NCBI GenBank assembly: GCA_023376005.1
Contig: CM042145.1
Coordinates: 19,767,907 to 19,831,906 of the forward strand
Length of the DNA stretch: 64,000 nt
Source of the DNA: Doryteuthis pealeii
Taxonomy: Eukaryota; Mollusca; Cephalopoda; Myopsida; Loliginidae
Direction: 5' to 3'
The notes beneath the pieces were generated by a model. It was not told where the DNA came from and did no database searches. It saw only the letters and a program-made list of their open reading frames with translations. Below are positions 31,291-42,372 of the stretch, piece after piece (within the stretch, counting starts at the first letter, position 1; each line of letters begins with the position of its first letter). The translations under genes were made by a program, and so were the position numbers.

Positions 31291-31544
31291 AAAAGTAAAA
31301 AAATATTTTTTTAGCACAAAACACTAGGAAATGGATTTTTTGTCCAAGTATCCAGAATTATCACTGCTTCAGCTTTTCTTAATGTTTTATTACATGTTAT
31401 TATGCTACTGATGACTGACAAGTATAGATGATGCTAATGAATTAAACAAAAATATTTTGATTTCGGGACGGTCCAAATCCCATTCGGGACGGTTGATAAT
31501 TTTTGTTCGGGATGGTCATGAAAAAAGTTAGTGTCGGGGCCTGT

Positions 31545-31960
31545 GTTGTATACCCAACATCGGGTATATAAACGATCAGAGTTCATCTCACGTGATAGAG
31601 ATGATACATTAGATTAGACTGGAGATGGTGTTATTTGATTACTTCATTTCTGATTATTCAATTTGTCTTGATAATTTACAATTAACACTTAATAAAATAA
31701 CAAGACTTTAGGTTTGCTTGATCAAGCTTTTATTATTTATCTAGCCCATGATTTAATTCCTCGCGGATGAGATCGACCCCAGAGCACATCTAAGCTCCAT
31801 GGAAGCCGGGTCAAATCTGAATTCTAACTAACTAACATGTGTCTGTCATGGCGCGTGAAATCCGCGGTTCTCTGGGTCTAGGGTTACCAACAGTCCCGGT
31901 AATTTTCAATGAATGGGACTCCCTGATTCTAAATCTGACAGACCTCAATTTAATTCTAGC
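31545..31960 (+). other. Promoter-like/LTR-like repeat, copy 2, with adjacent repeat
   Basis: TGTTGTATACCCAACATCGG, GTATATAAACG (TATA-like), CAGAGTTCATCT and ATTACTTCATTTCTGATTAT match copy 1. The following GCTTGATCAAGCTTTTATTA region resembles 6250-6320 in reverse. The fold-back duplication starts inside it, at 31722. Confidence 0.35.
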
Positions 31961-32354
31961 TACAGGGGCTGTTCACAATTCATGACCTCCCATGAATTGT
32001 AACACTATTTCATATATTTATCCAGAAGTTCAGCATATTTTGTACAATTTTTTTCAAGTTTCTTTAACTATACAAAATGTTTTCCAGCACCCCATTCATA
32101 CGAGAGTAGAGGAATAAGAAGTATCTATTTTCATTATGATTAAAAATAAAAAATTTAAAAAATTAAAAAAATAGTTGGCTATAATTAACAATTCAATTTC
32201 TTAACAGACTAGAATTTTGTGGAGAAATATCCCATGTTGAATCGAGATAAAAAAAAAGAAGATAACTCTTTGGTTTGGTGTTAATAAGGTAACCATACAG
32301 ACCACCAGTGCAGTATATTGATTGGACATAGTCACAGAACATACCAATTAAAAC

Positions 32355-32692
32355 AGAGAGAGAAAGAATAGAAAGTACGAGAGGAAGAGTGAACTTAGAG
32401 GTTAAGGAGAGAGAGAGAGAGAGAATAGTTAGGGTCACAGAGAGAGAGAGAGAGAATAGTTAGAGTCACAGAGAGAGGGAGAGAGAGAGAGAATAGTTAG
32501 GGTCACAGGGTGAGAGAGAGAAGAGAGAGAATAGTCAGGGTGAGAGAGAGAGAGAGAGAATAGTCAGGGTCACAGAGAGAGAGAGAGAGAAGAATAGTCA
32601 GGGTCACAGAGAGAGAGAGAGAGAATAGTCAGGGTCACAGAGAGAGAGAGAATAGTCAGTGTCACAGAGAGAGAGAGAGAGAGAGAAAAGAA
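32355..32692. repeat. GA-rich minisatellite
   Basis: (GA)n tracts separated by AATAGTCAGGGTCACA or AATAGTTAGGGTCACA, in units of about 25-35 bases. It is repeated in inverted form at 43660-44000 and directly at 63480-63800. From 32700 to 33250 I see no gene; a homopolymer A block lies at 33205-33248. Confidence 0.9.
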
Positions 32693-33251
32693 TACTCATA
32701 AAGGCCCAAGAGTGTTTCTCAATGCCTATGTATGTGTTTTACTTATATGGCTATCACAGTGCTGACCCAACCAATACAGGTTGGATGGGAGGTGGAAGAC
32801 CAATTTTATAGTGTCATTGAGTGCAATGCCGAGGCTCCCCATGCATGCCTCAGCAGCTAGAGTTAGTACTGACCTTCAGGGGACGGCCCAGGCTTGTTGG
32901 CCGACGGGGAGTTTTTTTCCTATTTTTCAGAAAAAAATTTGTCTGATCCAACTTCAAAATAGAATGAAAAATCTATTAGGAAAGAAAGAGAGAAGTCAAG
33001 TATTTTCTTTGTAAATCCAACTGACCGTTTTTCTTTTTTTAAAAGATGAGGATTTTTTTAAGAAAATAATTTGAAAAAAGGACAATGATTAGTAGGAAGT
33101 GTGTTGTTGGGAACTACGGGAATATAGAGCATATGATTAAAAAAAAAAAAAAAAAGTTATTTGTTGTTGAAGTCTTTTTTATTAATTTCATCTCAAATTT
33201 AAGTCTGAAAAAAAAAAAAAAAAAAAAAACAAAAAAAAAAAAAAAAAACAT

Positions 33252-33771
33252 AGCCTACTAATATATACGGGGGCCCCATATGTCACCTAAGCAGACAGAA
33301 TTCTAACAGGCTGATTCGTTTTATAGTCAATTTATGTCTGTTTCGAAAAATATTAAAGCATAAACATTTGGTTAGATGGAACCGTAAGTTCTCCTCCTCG
33401 AGAAATATTGTTTCTCTATAGTATCATCACTATCATTGCCTACCATGACAAGGGAATACATTTCACATTGAAAAGGTTTCATTTTTTTCTGATATAACCT
33501 CAAATCATAGATAAATTGTTGGTGTGTTTGTTTTGTATAACTGCATAATTTTTTTAACTATTTTTTTTTTTTTTGTTTGTTTGTTTACAATCTTTTATTA
33601 TTACATTTCTGAAGAAAAAAGACAAGTTTGTATATTTTTAACATTTTTTTCGAAACGGTCATAAATTGACAATAAAATGAATAGGCCCGTTCATAAAATG
33701 AATAGGCCAATTCAAAATGCTTAGGTGACATATGGGGCCGTATATATTAGAAGGCCGTGGGTTAACAGAAA
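33252..33771. mobile_element. Non-autonomous DNA transposon with long inverted repeats, copy 2
   Basis: Matches 6463-6953 along its length, with the same end structure (CCTACTAATATATACGG ... CCGTATATATTAGAAGGCCG). It begins after an A-rich block and ends 180 bases from the exon at 33954-34143. The right arm has a short duplicated piece (AAAATGAATAGGCC). Confidence 0.75.
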
Positions 33772-33953
33772 ACTACATGGTACTCTGCAAAATATAAACA
33801 ACTAGATTATACAAGATCCTTGACAACAAGTTCATAAAATAGTACACACGGATGATGAAGACAGGTCACCTACTTTGTACATGATGTAAGCTATCTCTAA
33901 ATTAAACATTGTACTACAAATAACTTTTTAAAAAAAAGATTTAAAAAATTTAC

Positions 33954-34143
33954 CTGTTGTGAATACTGTGGTGGATTATCAGATTGCAAGCTTCTGTACT
34001 GGCCTGACAAGTTGCGTGTGTGGGACTTTTTGGTGGCCGGAGGTGGCGGTAGCTGTCCAGTTGGTTGTGACAAGGCAGGAGGGGGCCCTGTGCGACATGT
34101 CGGAGTGGCATTGCTGTTGCTGTTGTTAGTCACTGGACACACA
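33954..34143 (-). CDS. REPS1: REPS1/2-like gene, internal exon (first exon visible)
   Basis: This 190-base internal exon has an acceptor at 34144-34145 and a donor at 33952-33953. It is open throughout and encodes about 63 residues rich in Pro, Ser, Thr and Asn (a PPPPATKK stretch, then SHTRNLSGQYRSLQSDNPPQYSQQ split by no stop). This is the low-complexity linker expected between the two EH domains of REPS proteins. The first base completes a split codon, and the exon ends in phase 0, which matches the phase-0 start of the exon at 14605. The N-terminal EH domain should lie further upstream on the minus strand, but the assembly folds back before reaching it. An inverted, indel-bearing duplicate lies at 42183-42372. 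The exon assignment is secure from the splice sites and phase; REPS1 versus REPS2 orthology is not resolved. Confidence 0.85.
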
Positions 34144-34920
34144 CTGCAATGTACAAAGTTATAAGAAATAAGAAAAGATACAATTGTTAAGAGTTTGGAC
34201 TTAATTTTTAATAGTTTTTAAACATTGTCAAATTATTACTTTTTTTATTATTATTATTGAATTCAGTTATTAAAGCATAGAATTTTTTTTTTTTTTTTTT
34301 ATATCTTATTATAAGGGAGATTGTATCTATAACCAAAACTATATCACTACTCAAGTTACAATTCCCTTAGTTATTTACGTCACATTCTCCATGATTTTAT
34401 TTTTTATTTAAACCTCAATTAATAAAATTGTTTTACATTATTAATACTGTTGATTATGCAATTGTATTTGTATATACAACAAAATAGTGGTTTACATGGT
34501 TTTCTTAAAAGAAATTCATTAACAAGAACAAAATAACTGTAATTTTATTCTCTACTTCCTATTTTAACTAAATAATTAAATTAGGAAATTTTAGCAATGA
34601 AAGACGGAAGTAATGGAAGAGTAAGTTTCAGTTGTTCTACTTTTTGATTATACTCCCCTCCGTTTCAAATCTTTTTATTTACATTCTTATTTAGTTTCAT
34701 TAACCTTTCTAATTTAATATAATATTTTATCACATCAAAACTTAATACTTGCACCCTGAGTGCATATATTTGCTAGTAATAATAATAAAAAAAACAAAAC
34801 AACTTTAAATTAAACAAAAATCATGAAGAGAGTAAACACTGACTAATGTAGCAAGATTATCTTCATACAATGTTTGACTAGAACATTAATTAGGGATAAA
34901 TTGTCCCAAATTAAAATTGC
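34144..34920. other. Intron stretch without identifiable features
   Basis: AT-rich with T-runs (34279-34299) and ATT repeats. Mirrored at 41400-42180. Confidence 0.4.
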
Positions 34921-35210
34921 TGTGATGCTGATAGCTTTTTTGATTTAGTAGCGTCCTAAGGACGCATATATTTGCTTTGATGAGTCCCGGGAAAATTTAT
35001 GGGTCCCAACTAAAGCATCTAACTGCTACCTTGTAACCTATCCTGTGTAATTCATTTCTAAGAAACTATTGAAGTGTATTTACAGTTAGCTTGAAATGGT
35101 GAGGGAAGAAAAAAGAAAACACTGGGATGCATGGATACGATTTTACTGCGTCCTTTTAGATTTTTATGTGCCAGGGACGCAGGACACATACCTATCAGCA
35201 TCCTTGAAAT
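34921..35210. repeat. Dispersed repeat E, copy 3
   Basis: GATGCTGATAGCTTTTTTGA, GTCCTAAGGACGCATATA, CTTGTAACCTATCCTGTGTA and CAGGACACATACCTATCAGC. The outer parts are complementary to each other (TGCTGATAG/CTATCAGCA), suggesting inverted ends. Confidence 0.6.
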
Positions 35211-35289
35211 TATATCCTGGATATGACACTAAACAGCATCTGATGATGAGGTTCCACTTTTGAAGTTTTGGAGAGTGTAGCGTACCCAC

Positions 35290-35480
35290 TTCTCAGGTGT
35301 GTGGTGAAATGGTTACTGTCATAAGAAATATTTGCATTTCACATAGTGCTAATAACCTTGGGAAAGGTATGAATCCAATTATTCTCCCACCAACTAGGGC
35401 TAAATAGTAAGGCAGACTGAGCTCTTAACCTTGGTATGGCAACCAGTCTAAGAGAAGGAAAACTCTAAATTCAAACCAAA
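35290..35480 (+). mobile_element. SINE family B, internally deleted copy
   Basis: AGGTGTGTGGTGAAATGGTTAC then directly TTGCATTTCACATAGTGC, so the B-box region is missing, and on to AACCAGTCTAAGAGAAGGAA. Confidence 0.7.
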
Positions 35481-35509
35481 AAAAGGGCTTTCTTCTCATT
35501 TGTCAAAAA

Positions 35510-35645
35510 TACTTTGAGAGCTGCTCCCTTTCCTCCTTCATTGGCATCACCCCCCAGGTCCATTCTAATCTGAAATGGTAGTACCTGTTAGGATCTCATC
35601 TATGGGTCAAATAGATCTGTTTAAAAATCATTTACATTTAATAGG
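35510..35645 (+). mobile_element. Retroposon D, diverged fragment (opposite orientation)
   Basis: GGTAGTACCTGTTAGGATCT, CATCTATGGGTC and nearby blocks are the reverse of the other copies; no target duplication found. Confidence 0.5.
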
Positions 35646-35817
35646 ACCATGTGGGAAAAGTATTTAAACAACTACACAAAAATGTAAATAAGAACAGGAT
35701 TCCCTAACCTCTAGGCATGAAATAACACTGGACAGGTTGACATTTCATTAAAATCAATTGATCAATTGCTGATCAACCTGATTAAAATTCTTTATAATTT
35801 AGTCTTCTTCAATTTGG

Positions 35818-35851
<34 letters not shown>

Positions 35852-35934
35852 ATATTTTCCTTATACCTCCAGGTAAAATGCTTTCCAAAGCTCCAGGGTA
35901 ATGGCATTTCTGCAGATAATCATGTTCGAATAAT

Positions 35935-36195
35935 AAGTAAAGTAAGTAAAGTCATCGAGGTGGCCCAAAGTCGGTATCAGCCAGACAGCGAGGGAGTCTA
36001 TCTCCTTTTCACTAGCGCTAGACCAAGGAGATTGTTTCTTGGCGTCTGAGGCAAGGTGCCACACCTACCCCAGCTCCTCACTTACTGCACAGATCTCTGT
36101 GATACTCATATACTGAGTTGGCGAGGGCCGGTATCGACCCGGAACCTTGTGGTTCCGAGTTGGACGCTCTACCAACTGAGCTAAACCGGACCTAT
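35935..36195 (-). mobile_element. tRNA-derived SINE family A
   Basis: Tail (AAGTAAGTAAAGTCATCGAG) first, then GGCCCAAAGTCGGTATCAGC, CACTAGCGCTAGACCAAGG, and the tRNA-like head GGTATCGACCCGGAACC (B box) and CTCTACCAACTGAGCTAAAC (A box). It is the best-preserved A copy in the unduplicated half. Confidence 0.85.
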
Positions 36196-36442
36196 AATAT
36201 AATTGAGATAATAGCAAGACGCATTTTCACTATACTAGATCAGGTTTACAATTACCATGTATTTTTCTTGCTCATCTTGAAAGCTGTTGAATAAACATTT
36301 ATCAATCTAGCCTTTGGTCAGAATTAACCTTGACCAAATAACTGCAATGCGCTACTTTTAGAGATTTAAACCATTCTCATTAGGCGGTGTTTAGCATACT
36401 TATTACTACCTCCTCAGATGACAATTATCAACTGCGGTACTA

Positions 36443-36445
36443 GTA

Positions 36446-36476
<31 letters not shown>
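36443..36476. repeat. T homopolymer run
   Basis: About 29 T. Confidence 0.9.
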
Positions 36477-36477
<1 letters not shown>

Positions 36478-36584
36478 TGTTAAAATGTTTATGTTGTAGG
36501 GTGTAAGAAGAATTTTGGCCACTTGAAAAAAAAAAAAAAAATCAAGTCACCTATTTAAATTTCAGCTTACATAGTGAAGATAGG

Positions 36585-36728
36585 TTAGTTGGATTTTATG
36601 GCATGTCAACCCTTGGGTTATTTTATGTCAAAGTCGTTTTTGTTTTATTCATTCTTGTTGGGTATTCAATTTGTTTTTAAAAACACTTTTTTAAAACTCA
36701 TTATTTTGACACATAGATGTCACCCCTA
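36585..36728 (-). mobile_element. Retroposon D, diverged short copy
   Basis: TTTTATGGCATGTCAACC, GTTATTTTATGTCAAAG and GACACATAGATGTCA correspond to the short D form; heavily diverged. From 36730 to 37200 there is only AT-rich sequence. Confidence 0.5.
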
Positions 36729-37204
36729 AATTAATTACATATGTAATATTATTTTGCTTTGTTTAATGGTGCTCATTGTCTTACTACTTTTCGTTAAAAA
36801 CAAGTTTGACCTTAAATAATCAATTAAATTAATTCTAATTCGTTTTTTAAGTGAAGATATATATCTAAATTGTTGGTGCTAGTGTATTATTATATTATAT
36901 ATTATCATACATTATTATACATAATCATATCATATTATACATTATTACATTGGTTCAGATATACTTAAAAAATATTATTTATAAAAATGAACATTAAAAC
37001 ATATTACAGCACATAATCATTGAATTCTAGTTTATTATGTTTTTAATACACTACAAGTGTCATTTTTTTATAAAGAAATAATTAGGTGTCAGAGGGAGGT
37101 GTGGAATGGATTAATGCATTTCAGTTTATTTCAATGGGGGAAAATTGATTTGATATTATTAAAATTAAAGTTATATTGGAACAAATTAACCTTGAAAGTT
37201 AAGC

Positions 37205-37483
37205 GTAAATCATTATATATATATATATATGAGTATATATAAAAAGATATGAAAACACCACAAAATGTTGTTAAAGTGAAAACATTTTATAACTAGCTGA
37301 TATTGAACAATATTTCGATTTTATGAAAATCATCATCAGAAGCTTATTTATAAAATCCGTGTTGTTAAACAAGCTCTGATGACGATTTTCATAAAAATCA
37401 AATATTGTTCAATATCAGCTAAGTTATAAATGTTTTCAACTTTAACAGCATTTTGTGTGTTTTCATATCTTTTTATATATATC

Positions 37484-37490
<7 letters not shown>
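37205..37490. mobile_element. Palindromic fold-back element near the assembly fold
   Basis: Arms of about 120 bases (ATATAAAAAGATATGAAAAC, CAATATTTCGATTTTATGAA, AATCATCATCAGAAGCTTAT) are mirrored within the element itself around about 37350. This palindrome is local and separate from the 6.4 kb fold-back; a related half-element starts at about 37731. Confidence 0.7.
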
Positions 37491-37492
<2 letters not shown>

Positions 37493-37534
<42 letters not shown>

Positions 37535-37740
37535 ATTAACCTTAACTTTTCCGAGAAGGCAGATATGGTAATTTAGCAGTAAATAAAATCATAACATAAA
37601 CAATTAAATATAAGAAATAATTTTATAATTAAATAAAATTGTTTTGTTTAAAAGTATGTGTAATCCCCATGTACCCACTTTGTGGACACCACATATATAT
37701 ATATATATATATATAATATATATATATATATGAGTATAGA
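37493..37740. repeat. TA microsatellites
   Basis: TA runs at about 37493-37530 and 37692-37732, with AT-rich sequence between. Confidence 0.85.
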
Positions 37741-38039
37741 TAAAAGGATATGAACAAAACAATATGCTGTTAAAGGGAAAACAGCTAATATTGAACAATA
37801 TTTCAATTTATAAAAATCATCTTCAGAGCTTGTTTATACTCTTATCCTTTCTCTTAACTTATAAAGCACTATTTATAAGCTAATTTGTTATAGAAATATA
37901 TTTTTATACCCAGTGAATACTAGACAGGTGGGTAAATCGAAGAGATATTTGCCAATGGTTTTTTATTAAAGGAGGAAAAAAATAAAGAAAAACATGTAAA
38001 CTGCAATAATGATAAAAAAAACACAAAAAAAACCCCCTT

Positions 38040-38290
38040 GAAATGGAATAGTAATTCTTTCTTGTCCATTTAAACTATAGCAATTGTTATAACACCAGTA
38101 CTAAAAAAATCCATTCATTAGCAATTGCTATAAGTTTAGAATCCCACTTTGAAATGGAATAGTAATTCTTTCTTTTGTAGGCCATTTAAACTATAGCAAT
38201 GCTAATGAATGGATTCTTTTTAGTTACTGGTGTTATAAGCAATTGCTATAGTTTCAATGGTACAAGAAAGAATTACTATTCCATTTCAAG
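38040..38290. repeat. Fold-back axis with hairpin sequence
   Basis: GTTTA at 38134-38138 pairs with TAAAC at 38187-38191; the 48-base spacer between is the loop. The spacer repeats AAATGGAATAGTAATTCTTT, also present at 38041. AACTATAGCAATTG and CAATTGCTATAAGTT form a smaller native hairpin at 38073-38137. Confidence 0.75.
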
Positions 38291-38594
38291 TGGGGGTTTT
38301 TTTTGGTTTTTTTATCATTATGCAGTTTACATGTTTTTCTTTATTTTTTTTCCTCCTTTAATAAAAAAATACCATGGCAATATCTCTTCGATTTACCCAC
38401 CTGTCTAGTATTCACTGGTATAAATATATATTCTATTAACAAAATAGCTTATAAATAGTCTTTATAAGTTAAGAGAAAGGATAAGAGTATAAACAGCTCT
38501 GAAGATGATTTTTATAAATTGAAATATGTTCAATATTAGCTGTTTTCCTTAACAGCATATTGTTTTGTTTTCATATCCTTTTATCTATACTCAT

Positions 38595-38633
<39 letters not shown>

Positions 38634-38791
38634 GTGGTGTCCACAAAGTGGGTACATGGGGATTAACACATACTTTTAAACAAAACAATTTTATTTAATT
38701 TAAAATTATTTCTTATATTTAATTGTTTATGTTATATTTTATTTACTGCTAAAATTACCATATCTGCCTTTCTCGAAAAGTTAAGGTTAAT

Positions 38792-38835
<44 letters not shown>

Positions 38836-39855
38836 TAAAAAATGAGTATATATAAAAAGATATGAAAACCCACAAAATGCTGTTAAAGTGAAAACATTTT
38901 ATAACTTAGGCTGATATTGAACAATATTTTGATTTTATGAAAATCGTCATCAGAGCTTGTTTAAACCACACGGATTTATAAATAAGCTCTGATATGATTT
39001 TCATAAATCGAAATATTGTTCCAATATCAGCTAAAGTTATAAATGTTTCACTTTAACAACATTTTTGTGGTGTTTTTCATATCTTTTTATATATACTCAT
39101 ATATATATATATATAATGATTTACCTTAACTTTCAAGTTTAATTTGTTCCAATCATACTTAATTTTAATATATATCAAATCATTTTCCCCTTGAAATAAC
39201 TGAAATGCCATTATCCATTCCACAATCCCTCTGACACCTAATTATTTCTTTATAAGAAAAATGACACTGTAGTGTATTAAAAACAAAATAAACTAGAATT
39301 CAATGATTATGTGCTGTTAATATGTTTTTAATGTTCATTTTTTATAAATAATATTTTTAAGTATTTCTGAACCAATGTACAATAATGTATAATATGATAT
39401 GATTATGTATAAATAATGTATGATAATATATAATATAATAATACACTAGGCACCAACAATTTAGATATATATCTTCACTTAAAAAACGAATTAGAATTAA
39501 TTTAATTGATTATTTAAGGTCAAACTTTGTGTTTTTAATCGAAAAGTAGTAAGACAATGAGCACCATTAAACAAAGCAAAATAATATTACAATATGTAAT
39601 TAATTTAGGGGTGACATCTATGTGTCAAATAATGAGTTTAAAAAAGTGTTTTTAAAAAACAAATTGAATACCCAACAAGAATGAATAAAACAAAAACGAC
39701 TTGACATAAAATAACCCAAGGGTTGACATGCCATAAAATCCAACTAACCTATCTTCACTATGTAAGCTGAAATTTAAATAGGTGACTTGATTTTTTTTTT
39801 TTTTTCAAGTGGCCAAAATTCTTCTTTACACCCCTACAACATAAACATTTTAACC

Positions 39856-39886
<31 letters not shown>

Positions 39887-40140
39887 TACAGTACCGCAGT
39901 TTGATAAATTGTCATCTGAGGAGGTAGTTAATAAGTATGCTAAACACCGGCCTAATGAGAATGGTTTAAATTCTCTAAAAGTAGCGCATTGCAGTTATTT
40001 GGTCAAGGTTAATTCTGACCAAAGGCTAGATTGAAAAAATGTTTATTCACAGCTTTCAAGATGAGCAAGAAAAATACATGGTAATTGTAAACCTGATCTA
40101 GTATAGTGAAATGCGTCTTGCTATTATCTCAATTATATAT

Positions 40141-40400
40141 AGGTCCGGTTTAAGCTCAGTTGGTAGAGCGTCCAACTCGGAACCACAAGGTTCCGGGTTC
40201 GATACCGGCCCTCGCCAACTCAGTATATGAGTATCACAGAGATCTGTGCAGTAAAGTGAGGAGCTGGTGGTAGGTGTGGCACCTTGCCTCAGCGCCAAGA
40301 AACAATCTCTTGGTCTAGCGCTAGTGAAAAGGAGATAGACTCCCTCGCTGTCTGGCTGATACCGATTTGGGCACCTCGATGACTTTACATTACTTTACTT
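40141..40400 (+). mobile_element. SINE family A (mirror of 35935-36195)
   Basis: Plus-strand reading shows the tRNA-like head clearly: GGTCCGGTTTAAGCTCAGTT, GGTAGAGCGTCC, GGTTCCGGGTTCGATACCGG. It is probably not an independent insertion. Confidence 0.8.
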
Positions 40401-40484
40401 ATTATTCGAAACATGATTATCTGCAGAAATGCATTACCCTGGAGCTTTGGAAAGCATTTTACCTGGAGGTATAAGGAAAATATA

Positions 40485-40518
<34 letters not shown>

Positions 40519-42182
40519 TTTTCAAATTGAAGAAGACTAAATTATAAAGATTTTAATCAGGTTGATCAGCAATTGATCAATTGATTTTAATGAAATGTCA
40601 ACCTGTCCAGTGTTATTTCATGCCTAGAGGTTAGGGAATCCTGTTCTTATTTACATTTTTGTGTAGTTGTTTAAATATTTCCCACATGGTCCCTATTAAA
40701 TGTAAATGATTTTTTAAACAGATCTATTGACCCATAGATGAGATCCTAACAGGTACTACCATTTCAGATTAGAATGGACCTGGGGGGTGATGCCAATGAA
40801 GGAGGAAAGGGAGCAAGCTCTCAAAGTATTTTTGACAAATGAGAAAAAGCCCTTTTTTGTTTGAATTTAGAGTTTTCCTTCTCTTAGACTGGTTGCCATA
40901 CAGGTTAAGAGCTCAGTCTGCCTTACTATTTAGCCCTAGTTGGTGGGAGATAATTGGATTCATACCTTTCCCAAAGGTTATTAGCACTATGTGAAATGCA
41001 AATATTTCTTATGACAGTAACCATTTCACCAACCACACTGAGAAGTGGGTACGCTACACTCTCCAAAAAACTTCAAAGTGGAACCTCATCATCAGATGCT
41101 GTTTAGTGTCATATCCAGGATATAATTTCAAGGAATGCTGATAGGTATGTGTCTGCGTCCCTGGCACATAAAAATCTAAAAGGACGCAGTAAAATCGTAT
41201 CATGCATCCAGTGTTTCTTTTTTTCTTCCTCACCATTTCAAGCTAACTGTAAATACACTTCAATAGTTTCTTAGAAATGAATTACACAGGATAGGTTACA
41301 AGGTAGCAGTTAGATGGCTTTAGTTTGGGACGCCATAAATTTTCCGCGGGGACTCATTCAAAGCAAATATATGCGTCCTAGGACGTACTAAATCAAAAAG
41401 CTATCAGCATCAACAGCAATTTTTAATTTGGGACAATTTATCCCTAATTAATGTTCTAGTCAAACATTGTATGAAGATAATCTTGCTACATTAGTCAGTG
41501 TTACTCTCTTCATGATTTTTGTTTAATTTAAAGTTGTTTGTTTTTTTATTATTATTAGCTAGCAAATATATGCACTCAGGGTGCAAGTATTTAAGTTTTT
41601 GATGTATAAATATTATATTAAATTAGAAGGTTAATGAAACTAAATAAGAATGTAAAAAAAGATTTGAAACGAGGGGGAGTATAATCAAAAAGTAGACAAC
41701 TGAAACTTACTCTTCCATTACTTGTTCTTCATTGGCTAAAATTTCCTAATTTAAATTTATTTAGTAAATAGGAAGTATGAGAATAAAATTACAGTTATTT
41801 TGTTCTTGTTAATGAATTTCTTTTAAGAAAACATGTAAAACCACTATTTTTTGTTGTATTACAAATACAATTGCATAATCAACAGTATTAATATGTAAAA
41901 CAATTTATTAATTGAGGTTTAAATAAAAAATAAAATATGGAGAATGTGACGTAAATAACTAAGGAATTGTAACTTGAGTAGTGATATAGTTTGGTTATAG
42001 GATACAATCTCCCTTATAATAAAATATAAAAAAAAAAAAAATTCTATGCTTTAATAAACTGAATTCAATAATAATAATAAAAAAAGTAATAATTTGACAA
42101 TGTTAAAAACTATTAAAAAATTAAGTCCAAACTCTTAACAATTGTATCTTTTCTTATTTCTTATAACTTTGTACATTTGCAG

Positions 42183-42372
42183 TGTGTGTCCAGTGACTAA
42201 CAACAGCAACAGCAATGCACTCCGACATGTCGCACAGGGCCCCCTCCTGCCTTGTCACAACCAACTGGACAGCTACCGCCACCTCCGGCCAACCGAAAAG
42301 TCCCACACACGCAACTTGTCAGGCCAGTACAGAAGCTTGCAATCTGATAATCCACACAGTATTCAACAACAG
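42183..42372 (+). pseudogene. Inverted duplicate of the REPS1/2-like exon at 33954-34143
   Basis: It has the same acceptor (TTTGCAG) and donor (GTAATT) and the same total length of 190, but the frame is lost and regained. One C is missing after AGCAATGC, and an extra base appears near CGGCCAACCG, giving a wrong peptide in the middle before SHTRNLSGQYRSLQSDN resumes. Compensating single-base indels in a duplicated exon look like uncorrected long-read errors, not a second gene. Confidence 0.85.
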
